From the NCBI GenBank assembly GCA_903871865.1, contig CAIQIL010000099.1, positions 1-5,388 of the forward strand: a stretch of DNA of 5,388 nt, read 5' to 3'. The DNA is from an uncultured Burkholderiales bacterium (GTDB lineage Bacteria > Pseudomonadota > Gammaproteobacteria > Burkholderiales > Burkholderiaceae_C). Below the pieces are notes generated by a model, which was not told the origin of the DNA, made no database searches, and worked only from the letters and a program-made list of their open reading frames with translations. How positions within the stretch are numbered: the first letter of the stretch is position 1; every line of letters begins with the position of its first letter. The translations under genes were made by a program, and so were the position numbers. Positions 1 through 5,388 of the stretch are shown here, in pieces.

Positions 1-357
1 AGCCTTGGCCAGCTCGTCGGCCATGTCACGGGCACGGCGCTCGCGGCCACCGCGGGTGTCGGCCAGGCCTTGCTGCAACTGGGCATCGTCGGCGTCGAAA
101 CCCAGGCCGACGATGTGCACGGTCTTGTGCAGGAAGGTCACCGAGATCTCGGTGCCCGTGAGGTAGTCCATGCCCAGGGTCGCAGCGGCCGCACGGGCGC
201 GGTGCTGTCCGCCGATCTCGTCGTGGTCGGTCAGCGACCAGAGGGTGACGCCATTGCGGTGCGCACGCGCGGCCACATCCTCGGGCGACAGGGTGCCGTC
301 AGAGATGTTGGAGTGGCAGTGGAGGTCTGCGTTGGGTGCGGCGTTGGACATGGGCAT
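1..357 (-). CDS. rnm: PHP-domain 3',5'-nucleoside bisphosphate phosphatase / 5'-3' exoribonuclease, RnmA (YciV/TrpH)-like; N-terminal part only
   Basis: The frame is open from the ATG at 357 to the window edge and gives 119 residues of a family usually about 280-290 long, so the C-terminal half is missing. Seen in the sequence: the first PHP metal-binding motif DLHCHSNISDG (residues 11-21), the second motif LTDHDEIGG (42-50), GTEIS (68-72), and HIVGLGFD (81-88), the last typical of the RnmA branch. In this family the histidines and acidic residues bind a metal cluster. Known members remove the 5' phosphate from pAp-type nucleotides, degrade short RNAs 5' to 3' and trim rRNA 5' ends in the cytoplasm. 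A second in-frame ATG at 351 is an equally good start. An in-frame TAG at 369-367 rules out anything longer, and neither ATG has a strong Shine-Dalgarno. It lies 46 bp after the DUF1801 gene on the same strand and may be cotranscribed with it. The PHP family is clear; the RnmA subfamily is an inference from the motif set. Confidence 0.85.
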   Translation of the reverse strand, partial: MPMSNAAPNADLHCHSNISDGTLSPEDVAARAHRNGVTLWSLTDHDEIGGQHRARAAAATLGMDYLTGTEISVTFLHKTVHIVGLGFDADDAQLQQGLADTRGGRERRARDMADELAKA

Positions 358-389
358 GGTCAGATGCTAACAAGTCCCGTGCCATGTGG

Positions 390-403
390 GGCAGCGAACT
401 GCC
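390..403 (-). other. Short hairpin with TTCG loop directly after a stop codon
   Basis: On the minus strand the bases right after the DUF1801 stop codon (406-404) read GGCAG-TTCG-CTGCC, a perfect 5-bp stem closing a UUCG tetraloop in RNA. It sits in the 46-bp gap before the PHP gene. No run of T follows, so it is not a standard intrinsic terminator. It could protect the 3' end of the upstream message or weaken read-through into the PHP gene. The fold is visible; the role is a guess. Confidence 0.4.
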
Positions 404-799
404 TTAACCCCAGCGGGCAGCATGGCGGGCCTGCTGCACGGCATGGGCCTGCAGGCTGGCCAGGGCCAGTTCGCGCACGAGCTGTTCGTTGACGGGCTGG
501 CGGTAGCGCGACTTGATGTGGCGCATGCCCTTGCCCGAGCCTTCGAGCTCCGGGAACTCGCCGACCAGCATGATGCCGTTGAAGACCTGCAGGTGCGCGT
601 TGGCCTTGAAGAGCACGATGGCCATCAGGTTGTCGTTCTCGTTCATGAAGCACAGGTTGCCCCATTTGACTTCCGGACGGAGGTGGGGCGCCGCGGCCAG
701 GATGGCACGGTGCATGGCCTGGGCGGTTTCGCGCTGCTCGGGACGCAGGCTGTCATAGAACGCGTTGACCAACGCGGGAGATTGAAGCGGACGGCGCAT
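404..799 (-). CDS. DUF1801 domain-containing protein (function unknown)
   Basis: This is a 131-residue protein starting MRRPLQSP and ending ARHAARWG at a TAA stop (406-404). It matches the DUF1801 (PF08818) pattern. An N-terminal helical stretch (SLRPEQRETAQAMHRAIL, about residues 16-33) is followed by the characteristic VKWGNLCF (around 43-50). After that come a hydrophobic beta segment (LMAIVLFKANAHLQVF) and a basic GKGMRHIKSRY segment near residue 90. There is no signal peptide or membrane segment, so it is probably cytosolic. No biochemical function is firmly established for the family and I assign none. The ATG at 799 is chosen because DUF1801 homology begins within a few residues of it. 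The frame also stays open to a TTG at 916, but those 39 extra codons give a low-complexity Gly/Pro/Arg/Val-rich stretch unlike the family. No good Shine-Dalgarno precedes 799, so the start is moderately uncertain. The gene may be transcribed with the PHP gene 46 bp downstream. Confidence 0.82.
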   Translation of the reverse strand: MRRPLQSPALVNAFYDSLRPEQRETAQAMHRAILAAAPHLRPEVKWGNLCFMNENDNLMAIVLFKANAHLQVFNGIMLVGEFPELEGSGKGMRHIKSRYRQPVNEQLVRELALASLQAHAVQQARHAARWG

Positions 800-976
800 G
801 GGGTGGCCCAAAGATGGAGGTACAACAACGACACCGTCACCGCCACACCCCCTCCCTGAAACCTGCGCTTCTGTGTGATGGCTCTGCCTGGGCGGCCTGG
901 GCTGCACGCACGCCAACGGTGGCCGTGTGGTCTCTTCCCGTTTGAATGGTGTGCAGCACCGGCTTTCGCCCGATGT

Positions 977-998
977 CGGACCGCATTGTAACGGTCCG
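977..998. repeat. Perfect inverted repeat CGGACCG-N8-CGGTCCG
   Basis: The arms at 977-983 and 992-998 are perfectly complementary over 7 bp around an 8-nt centre. On the minus strand the centre reads TTACAATG and contains TACAAT, five of six matches to a sigma-70 -10 element. It could be a hairpin in the 3' tail of the dcd transcript, an operator over a promoter for the DUF1801 gene, or chance: a few 7-bp inverted repeats are expected in 5 kb of GC-rich DNA. The repeat itself is certain; its function is not. Confidence 0.4.
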
Positions 999-1018
999 TG
1001 ACGGCTTGCGCAGATACC

Positions 1019-1052
1019 CCGGGGCGGTATCCGTGCAGGAAGCCCCGCCCGG
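1019..1052 (-). terminator. GC-rich hairpin just after dcd, possible terminator
   Basis: Bases 1019-1027 pair with 1045-1052 (8 bp, one bulged base at 1021, 17-nt loop). The stem begins one base beyond the dcd stop codon. There is no T-tract on the minus strand after it, so it is not a canonical Rho-independent terminator. A second hairpin (1013-1018 with 1026-1031) overlaps its left arm, so the two folds exclude each other. Confidence 0.3.
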
Positions 1053-1053
1053 C

Positions 1054-1629
1054 TCAGGTCTTGGGCAAGGTCACGCCGGTCTGGCCCTGGTATTTGCCCC
1101 CACGGTCGGCGTAGCTGGTCTCGCAGACGTCGTCGGCATCGCTCTCGAAGAACAGCACCTGCGCGCAGCCTTCACCTGCGTAGATCTTGGCGGGCAGCGG
1201 CGTGGTGTTGGAGAACTCCAGCGTGACATAGCCTTCCCACTCGGGCTCGAAGGGCGTGACGTTGACGATGATGCCGCAGCGCGCGTAGGTGCTCTTGCCC
1301 AGGCAGATGGTCAGCACATTGCGCGGGATGCGGAAGTACTCGACGGTGCGGGCCAGCGCGAAGCTGTTGGGCGGGATGATGCAGACGTCGCTTTCGATGT
1401 CCACGAAGCTTTTCTCGTCGAAGTTCTTCGGGTCCACCACGGTCGAGTAGATGTTGGTGAAGACCTTGAACTCGGGGGCGCAGCGGATGTCGTAGCCGTA
1501 GCTGCTGGTGCCGTAGCTGACGATTTTCTGGCCGTCTGCGGCGTGGCGGACCTGACCGGGCTCGAAGGGTTCGATCATGCCGTGCTCTTCGGCCATGCGG
1601 CGGATCCAGCGGTCGGACTTGATGCTCAT
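1054..1629 (-). CDS. dcd: dCTP deaminase (dUTP-forming)
   Basis: This complete 191-residue protein has the usual length for bacterial Dcd (E. coli has 193). It deaminates dCTP to dUTP and ammonia, feeding dTMP synthesis through dUTPase and thymidylate synthase, and acts in the cytosol as a homotrimer. Seen in the sequence: the N-terminal [12 protein letters not shown] typical of betaproteobacterial Dcd; [12 protein letters not shown] (38-49); the nucleotide-binding GKSTYARCG (111-119), equivalent to GRSSLARLG in E. coli; and TLEFSN (136-141), whose Glu138 is the catalytic acid known from the E. coli enzyme. The C-terminal [13 protein letters not shown] (178-190) is the conserved triphosphate-closing tail. 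The ATG at 1629 is chosen because it is the family N terminus and has AGGAG nine bases upstream. An in-frame ATG at 1692 would add 21 residues ([11 protein letters not shown]...) not seen in the family. The gene is divergent from the nitrate operon and looks intact. Confidence 0.97.
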   Translation of the reverse strand: MSIKSDRWIRRMAEEHGMIEPFEPGQVRHAADGQKIVSYGTSSYGYDIRCAPEFKVFTNIYSTVVDPKNFDEKSFVDIESDVCIIPPNSFALARTVEYFRIPRNVLTICLGKSTYARCGIIVNVTPFEPEWEGYVTLEFSNTTPLPAKIYAGEGCAQVLFFESDADDVCETSYADRGGKYQGQTGVTLPKT

Positions 1630-1638
1630 GCGGACGTG

Positions 1639-1643
1639 CTCCT
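1639..1643 (-). promoter_or_regulatory. Ribosome binding site of dcd (AGGAG)
   Basis: AGGAG on the minus strand lies 9 nt before the ATG at 1629. It decides between that start and the upstream ATG at 1692, which has no comparable site. Confidence 0.75.
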
Positions 1644-1723
1644 GTGACGTGAGGCGTGATTGTGCGGCATGACACGCATACCAGCCTGCCATGCGGCAAA
1701 CGGCATCGCCCCGATCCTAGGGA

Positions 1724-1752
1724 GAGACATTCAATTTTCGCATTTTTAGAAT
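1724..1752 (+). promoter_or_regulatory. Candidate sigma-70 promoter of the nitrate-assimilation operon
   Basis: GAGACA (1724-1729, four of six to TTGACA) is separated by 17 bp from TAGAAT (1747-1752, five of six to TATAAT). It lies in an AT-rich island that stands out from the GC-rich surroundings. Transcription would start near 1759-1760 and leave a leader of about 45 nt before the transporter ATG. I see no FNR-type TTGAT-N4-ATCAA box and no correctly spaced sigma-54 element. The dcd promoter probably lies in the same 175-bp divergent region, but I cannot place it. Confidence 0.45.
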
Positions 1753-1793
1753 ACACATATGCCATAACTTGACACAAACGATGCATCGCATGC

Positions 1794-1798
1794 AAAGG
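1794..1798 (+). promoter_or_regulatory. Ribosome binding site of the transporter gene (AAAGG)
   Basis: AAAGG lies 6 nt before the ATG at 1805. It favours that start over the in-frame TTG at 1769 and the ATGs at 1781 and 1790, which lack such a site. Confidence 0.6.
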
Positions 1799-1804
1799 CC
1801 ACCG

Positions 1805-3067
1805 ATGAACTCCTCCTTCCAAACCTTCCTGAAAGCCGGGCACCCGCCCACGCTGTTCGCGTCCTTCTTCTATTTCGCCTTTTCCTGCTGCATCTGGGTG
1901 CTCAACGGCGCCATGGCACCGTTCATCGCCGAAGACCTCCATCTGTCGGCCGCGGAAAAAGGCCTGATGCTGTCCTTGCCCATCTTTGCCGGCGCGCTCA
2001 TGCGGTTCCCCTTGGGCATCCTGGCCCAGTACATCGGCCGCAAATCGGCCACCCTGGTCGAAATGGGCATGATCGCCGTGGCCATGCTGTTCGGCTATTT
2101 TTTCGTGAACACCTTCAGCCATCTGCTCGCCATGAGCGTGCTGCTGGGCGTCGCCGGCGCCAGCTTTGGTGTGGCACTGTCGCTGGGCTCGGGCTGGTTC
2201 CCGCCCAAGTACAAGGGTCTGGCCATGGGCTTGGTCGGCGCGGGCAATGTGGGCACGGCCGTGTCGGTGCTGGTCGCGCCGCCGCTGGCGCAAGCCCATG
2301 GTTGGCAGGCGGTGTACGGCATGGCGGCCGTGGCCATCTGCATCCCGATGGTGGTGATGGTGGTCTTCGCCAAAGAACCCCCCGACCGCGATGCGCACGC
2401 CTCCCTGCGCGAACACATTGCCTGCCTCTTCGAGAAGGACGGCTGGGCCTTCAGCATCATCTATGGCGTGACCTTCGGTGGGTTCATCGGCCTGGCCTCT
2501 TTCCTGCCAACTTACTACCACGATCAATTCCATGTCTCCAAAGTCGAGGCAGGTCAGCTGACCATGCTGGCGGCCTTCATGGGGGCTGCCCTGCGCATCG
2601 TCGGCGGGTGGATTTCCGACCGTTGGGGCGGCATCAACACGCTGACCGTTGTCATCGTGACCGTGGCCATCACCCTGGTGCCTTGCGGCCTGGCCTCCGC
2701 CTCGCTCGCGGCCACCACGGTGTTGATGATGGTGTGCTTCGCCGCCTTGGGCGCTGGCAATGGCGCGGTGTTCCAGCTGGTGCCGCTGCGCTGGCCCTTG
2801 AGCACGGCCGTGGCGGGCTCGATGATCGGTGAAATCGGTGCGCTGGGAGGGGGCTTGGTGCCCAACATGATGGGCATGTCCAAGCAACACGGTGGCACCT
2901 ACCTGTGGGGCTTCGTCGGCATCGCCATGCTGGCGATCCTGGCGCTGACCATGATGCGCGTGATGCAGGTCCGATGGACCCGCACCTGGTCCGAAAAGGG
3001 CGGGCGGGCGCGTCCGGGCGTCCAGTACGCGCCAGCGGCCACGGCCAGCACGGCCACGATGGGCTGA
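1805..3067 (+). CDS. narK: MFS nitrate/nitrite transporter, NNP (NarK/NasA) family
   Basis: This 420-residue protein is made of hydrophobic segments consistent with about 12 membrane helices. It moves nitrate (and possibly nitrite) across the inner membrane. Seen in the sequence: the NNP signature occurs twice, as GSGWFPPKYKGLAMGLVGAGN (128-148, continuing VGTAV) and FAALGAGNGAVFQLVPLR (312-329), one per half, as expected for the internally duplicated MFS fold. Arg67 (ALMRFPLG, helix 2) and Arg264 (ALRIVGGWISDR) sit where the two substrate-binding arginines of E. coli NarK lie. MFS motif A-like sequences are AQYIGRK (74-80) and GWISDRWGG (268-276). The 25-residue C-terminal tail is polar and poorly conserved-looking. 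The start at 1805 is chosen from its AAAGG site and because MNSSFQTFLKAGHPPTLFASF resembles the N terminus of relatives. As first gene of the operon, 12 bp before the reductase partner, it most likely serves assimilatory uptake, so nasA/nrtP-type names would also fit. Whether it is a proton symporter or an antiporter cannot be read from sequence. Confidence 0.93.
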   Translation: MNSSFQTFLKAGHPPTLFASFFYFAFSCCIWVLNGAMAPFIAEDLHLSAAEKGLMLSLPIFAGALMRFPLGILAQYIGRKSATLVEMGMIAVAMLFGYFFVNTFSHLLAMSVLLGVAGASFGVALSLGSGWFPPKYKGLAMGLVGAGNVGTAVSVLVAPPLAQAHGWQAVYGMAAVAICIPMVVMVVFAKEPPDRDAHASLREHIACLFEKDGWAFSIIYGVTFGGFIGLASFLPTYYHDQFHVSKVEAGQLTMLAAFMGAALRIVGGWISDRWGGINTLTVVIVTVAITLVPCGLASASLAATTVLMMVCFAALGAGNGAVFQLVPLRWPLSTAVAGSMIGEIGALGGGLVPNMMGMSKQHGGTYLWGFVGIAMLAILALTMMRVMQVRWTRTWSEKGGRARPGVQYAPAATASTATMG

Positions 3068-3079
3068 GAGAGTCTTCCC

Positions 3080-4351
3080 ATGCACCAAAGACAACTCGTG
3101 ATGGTGGGCAACGGCATGGCCGGCGTCAGGGCGCTGGAGGAATTGCTCAAGCTCGCACCGGACTTGTACGACGTCACCGTGTTCGGCGCTGAACCTCACC
3201 CGAACTACAACCGCATCCTGCTCTCGCCGGTGCTCGCAGGCGAGCAGTCGCTCGATGACATCGTCCTCCACCCGCTGCGGTGGTACGAAGACCATGGCAT
3301 CCGCCTGCACCTCGGCAAGCAGGTCGTGGGGGTGGACCGCCAGCGTCGCCGGGTGGTGGCCGACGATGGCACCGAGGCGTCGTATGACCGCCTGCTGATC
3401 GCCACCGGCTCCACCCCCTTCGTCCTGCCCGTGCCAGGCAAAGATCTGGCAGGCGTCATCACCTACCGCGACATCGCCGACACACGGCACATGATCGACG
3501 CCGCCCGGTCGCACAAGCACGCGGTGGTGATCGGCGGAGGTCTGCTCGGCCTGGAGGCCGCCAACGGCCTGCTGTCGCGTGGCATGGACGTCACCGTGGT
3601 GCACATCGCCGCCTGGCTCATGGAGCGCCAGCTCGACGGTGCGGCTGCGCAGTTGCTGCAGCGCTCGCTGGAAGCGCGTGGCCTGAAGTTCCGGATCGGT
3701 GCGCAGACGCAGGCGCTGGTGGGCGACACCGACCATGGGCAAGGCGGTCGCGTCCAGGCGGTCACGCTCGCAGACGGCACCGAGCTGCCCGCCGACCTGG
3801 TCGTGATGGCCGCCGGCATCCGCCCGAACACGACACTGGCCGAGAGGGCCGGCATCCATTGCGAGCGCGGCATCGTGGTGAACGACACGATGCAAACCGT
3901 GACCGACCCACGCGTCTATGCGGTCGGCGAATGCGCGTCGCACCGTGGCATCGCCTACGGTCTGGTGGCCCCGCTGTTCGAGCAAGGCAAGGTGGTGGCC
4001 AACCACTTGGCCGAGTTCGGCATTGACCGCTACACAGGCTCACAGCTGTCCACCCAGTTGAAGGTGACGGGCATCGACCTGTTCTCCGCCGGAGACTTCA
4101 TGGGCGGCGACGGCTGTGAAGACATCGTCCTGTCCGACCCCGGCGGCGGCATCTACAAAAAGCTGGTGCTGCGAGGCGACAAGCTGGTGGGCGCCTGCCT
4201 GTATGGCGACACCGCGGACGGCAGCCACTACTTCCAGCTCATCCGCGAAGGTCGCAGCATTGCCGACCGCCGCGACCGCCTCATGTTCGGCGCGTCCCGC
4301 AGCGGTGAAGCGAGCGAGACCGCAACCCCGCGCCAAGGGTGCACAGCATGA
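3080..4351 (+). CDS. FAD/NAD(P)H-dependent oxidoreductase, NirB N-terminal-like; likely electron-donating subunit for NasA (NasC-like)
   Basis: This is a 423-residue two-dinucleotide-fold flavoprotein. Seen in the sequence: the N-terminal FAD-binding VGNGMAG (9-15) and NYNRILLSPVL (42-52), characteristic of the NirB/NasB group; ATGS (108-111); the NAD(P)H-binding GGGLLGLEAANGL (152-164); and the second FAD contact VYAVGECASHRG (279-290). Residues about 320-404 form the NirB-type rubredoxin-reductase C-terminal domain. Full NirB (over 750 residues) carries on with a BFD-type [2Fe-2S] domain and a siroheme/[4Fe-4S] domain; both are absent. Its five cysteines (261, 285, 346, 373, 421) form no cluster motif, so it cannot reduce nitrite itself. 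By analogy with Klebsiella NasC it should pass electrons from NAD(P)H to the nitrate reductase; that is inference from architecture and position. It begins 12 bp after the transporter with a weak GAGAG site, and its TGA overlaps the nasA ATG by 4 bp. The last 19 residues are a variable tail. A generic annotation would be nitrite reductase large-subunit-like FAD-dependent oxidoreductase. Confidence 0.9.
   Translation: MHQRQLVMVGNGMAGVRALEELLKLAPDLYDVTVFGAEPHPNYNRILLSPVLAGEQSLDDIVLHPLRWYEDHGIRLHLGKQVVGVDRQRRRVVADDGTEASYDRLLIATGSTPFVLPVPGKDLAGVITYRDIADTRHMIDAARSHKHAVVIGGGLLGLEAANGLLSRGMDVTVVHIAAWLMERQLDGAAAQLLQRSLEARGLKFRIGAQTQALVGDTDHGQGGRVQAVTLADGTELPADLVVMAAGIRPNTTLAERAGIHCERGIVVNDTMQTVTDPRVYAVGECASHRGIAYGLVAPLFEQGKVVANHLAEFGIDRYTGSQLSTQLKVTGIDLFSAGDFMGGDGCEDIVLSDPGGGIYKKLVLRGDKLVGACLYGDTADGSHYFQLIREGRSIADRRDRLMFGASRSGEASETATPRQGCTA
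4335..4339 (+). promoter_or_regulatory. Ribosome binding site of nasA inside the preceding gene (AAGGG)
   Basis: AAGGG lies 8 nt before the nasA ATG at 4348, within the last codons of the flavoprotein gene. With the ATGA stop/start overlap (4348-4351) it points to translational coupling and supports 4348 over the in-frame ATGs at 4354 and 4360. Confidence 0.6.
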
Positions 4352-5388
4352 GCATGGCCATGGCGGACCGCATCACCCGCGCCACATGCCCGTACTGCGG
4401 CACAGGCTGCGGTGTGCTCATCGGATCGGCGGGCGAGCAGATCGTCAGCGTGCAGGGCGACCCGGACCACCCGGCCAACTTCGGGCGGCTGTGCACCAAG
4501 GGCAGCACCCTGCACCTGACGGCCAGCGACACCGTCACGCAGCAGGCGCGTTTGCTGCAGCCCATGAAACGCGCACAGCGTGGCCAGCCCCCGCAACCCC
4601 TGCCCTGGGATGCCGCCCTGAACGAAGCCGCCGACCGCCTGGCCGACACCGTGCGCCGCCATGGGCCGCAGGCCGTGGGCTTTTATGGCTCCGGCCAATT
4701 GCTGACCGAGGACTACCACGTGCTCAACAAGCTGGTCAAAGGCCTGCTGGGCACCAACAACCTGGACACCAATTCGCGCCTGTGCATGAGCAGCGCGGTG
4801 GCCGGCTACAAAGCCACGCTGGGCAGCGACGCCCCGCCCGCCTGCTACGAGGACGTCGACCACGCACGCACGCTGTTCATCACAGGCTCGAACACGGCCT
4901 GGGCCCACCCCATCCTGTTCCGGCGCATCGAGGACGCCAGGCGCGCGCGGCCCGAGATGAAGCTCATCGTGGTGGACCCCCGCCGCACCGAGACGGCCGA
5001 CATGGCCGACCTGCACCTGGCCATCCAGCCTGGCACCGACGTCGCCCTGTGCAACGGCATGCTGCACATCCTCGCGCGCGATGGCCTGTTGGACAGTGCC
5101 TTCGTGCAGCGCCACACCCATGGCTTCGACGAACTGATGGCCCTGGTGCGCGACTTCACACCCGAAGCCGTGGCCCGGACCTGCGGCATCTCGCAAGCCG
5201 ATCTGGCGACCGCCGCACGCTGGTTCGGCGGGCACACACCCACCCTGTCGCTCTATTGCCAAGGCCTCAACCAAAGCAGCAGCGGTACCGACAAGAACGC
5301 CGCCCTCATCAACCTGCACCTGGCCACCGGCCAGATCGGCCAGCCCGGTGCCGGCCCCTTCTCTCTGACCGGCCAGCCCAACGCCATG
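4348..5388 (+). CDS. nasA: Assimilatory nitrate reductase, catalytic molybdopterin subunit NasA; N-terminal part, cut by window end
   Basis: The frame runs from the ATG at 4348 to the last base without a stop, giving 347 residues of a family usually about 700-900 long. It reduces nitrate to nitrite. Seen in the sequence: the [4Fe-4S] ligands Cys14, Cys17, Cys21 (CPYCGTGCG) and Cys49 (GRLCTKG), with Lys51 in the usual electron-relay position. Cys146 in NSRLCMSSAVAGYK aligns with the molybdenum-ligating cysteine of NapA/NasA. Molybdopterin-guanine dinucleotide contacts include TGSNTAWAHP (179-188), VVDPRRTETADMAD (208-221) and QPGTD (227-231). The final FSLTGQPNAM is the conserved NapA/NasA segment near mid-protein. 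There is no twin-arginine signal before the first cysteine, which argues for a cytoplasmic assimilatory enzyme rather than periplasmic NapA. The overlap with an NAD(P)H flavoprotein gene and the transporter upstream favour nitrate reductase over a formate dehydrogenase. Whether the missing C terminus has the extra BFD-type [2Fe-2S] domain found in some NasA proteins cannot be seen. Confidence 0.95.
   Translation, partial: MSMAMADRITRATCPYCGTGCGVLIGSAGEQIVSVQGDPDHPANFGRLCTKGSTLHLTASDTVTQQARLLQPMKRAQRGQPPQPLPWDAALNEAADRLADTVRRHGPQAVGFYGSGQLLTEDYHVLNKLVKGLLGTNNLDTNSRLCMSSAVAGYKATLGSDAPPACYEDVDHARTLFITGSNTAWAHPILFRRIEDARRARPEMKLIVVDPRRTETADMADLHLAIQPGTDVALCNGMLHILARDGLLDSAFVQRHTHGFDELMALVRDFTPEAVARTCGISQADLATAARWFGGHTPTLSLYCQGLNQSSSGTDKNAALINLHLATGQIGQPGAGPFSLTGQPNAM

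Larger units (their letters stand above)
800..1053. other. Intergenic region between dcd and the DUF1801 gene
   Basis: These 254 bp lie between two leftward genes. I see no convincing coding sequence and no tRNA-like fold. The visible structures are a GC-rich hairpin next to the dcd stop (1019-1052), a smaller competing hairpin GATACC/GGTATC (1013-1018 with 1026-1031), and a 7-bp inverted repeat (977-998). A promoter for the DUF1801 gene would be expected here; the only -10-like hexamer I find is TACAAT (minus strand, 990-985), and its -35 partner is poor. Confidence 0.6.

Noticed and set aside
70..859. Overlapping plus-strand frames (70-492 and 386-859)
   Set aside because: They are antisense to the PHP and DUF1801 genes; the minus-strand products carry the family motifs and these do not.
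800..916. N-terminal extension of the DUF1801 protein to a TTG at 916
   Set aside because: The added 39 residues are low-complexity and outside the family's usual N terminus, and no ribosome binding site was evident.
946..1647. A 233-codon plus-strand frame across dcd
   Set aside because: It is antisense to the well-supported dcd gene, with Val/Asp/Ala/Gly-rich low-complexity content and no motif.
1676..1691. Sigma-54-like sequence TGGCAGGCTGGTATGC on the minus strand upstream of dcd
   Set aside because: The GG-to-GC spacing is one base too long for a -24/-12 element and it faces dcd, not the nitrate operon.
1663..1698. Repeated TGCGGCA and a 5-bp GCATG/CATGC stem in the divergent region
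   Set aside because: These are short, widely spaced matches no better than expected by chance in GC-rich DNA.
1769..1774. Consensus -35 hexamer TTGACA
   Set aside because: No -10-like hexamer lies 15-18 bp downstream, and the site falls inside the expected leader close to the start codon.
1779..1788. 10-bp palindrome CGATGCATCG in the leader of the nitrate operon
   Set aside because: About five palindromes of this length are expected by chance in a window of this size, and nothing ties it to a known operator.
1172..4006. A 944-codon open frame on the minus strand, antisense to the transporter and flavoprotein genes and running into dcd in another frame
   Set aside because: Its product is a His/Gly/Arg/Gln-rich sequence with no recognisable domain, and it lies opposite two genes with clear family motifs. 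Long antisense frames are common in GC-rich coding DNA.
4228..5319. A 363-codon minus-strand frame
   Set aside because: It lies opposite nasA, whose iron-sulfur and molybdenum-ligand motifs make the plus strand the real coding strand.

Overview
The window looks like chromosomal DNA of a GC-rich betaproteobacterium, probably in the order Burkholderiales (Comamonadaceae or a related group). This rests on the high GC content throughout and on a dCTP deaminase whose sequence is of the form I know from Burkholderiales. The lineage is inferred from memory, not from a search.

Layout. The left third (1-1629) is read leftward and holds three housekeeping-type genes. From right to left these are dcd (dCTP deaminase, complete), a small DUF1801 protein (complete), and the N-terminal 119 residues of a PHP-family phosphatase/exoribonuclease of the RnmA (YciV/TrpH) type, cut by the left window edge. 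A 254-bp gap with hairpins lies between dcd and the DUF1801 gene. A 46-bp gap with a TTCG-loop hairpin lies between the DUF1801 gene and the PHP gene.

The right two thirds (1805-5388) are read rightward and form a compact nitrate-assimilation operon. It starts with an MFS nitrate/nitrite transporter of the NarK/NasA (NNP) family. Next, 12 bp later, comes a free-standing 423-residue FAD/NAD(P)H oxidoreductase resembling only the N-terminal half of NirB (NasC-like). The third gene overlaps it by 4 bp (ATGA) and is the molybdenum-dependent assimilatory nitrate reductase NasA, cut by the right window edge after 347 residues. The inferred division of labour is: the transporter brings nitrate in, the flavoprotein takes electrons from NAD(P)H, and NasA reduces nitrate to nitrite in the cytoplasm. 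The nitrite-to-ammonium enzyme (NirBD or equivalent) is not in the window.

The two gene groups are divergent. The 175 bp between the dcd and transporter starts include a short AT-rich island (about 1728-1780) with a plausible sigma-70 promoter for the nitrate operon. I see no tRNA or rRNA gene, CRISPR array, insertion sequence, prophage or other mobile element. I do not see a clearly new biological system. The points most worth checking are the split, siroheme-less NirB-like electron donor and the regulation of the operon.
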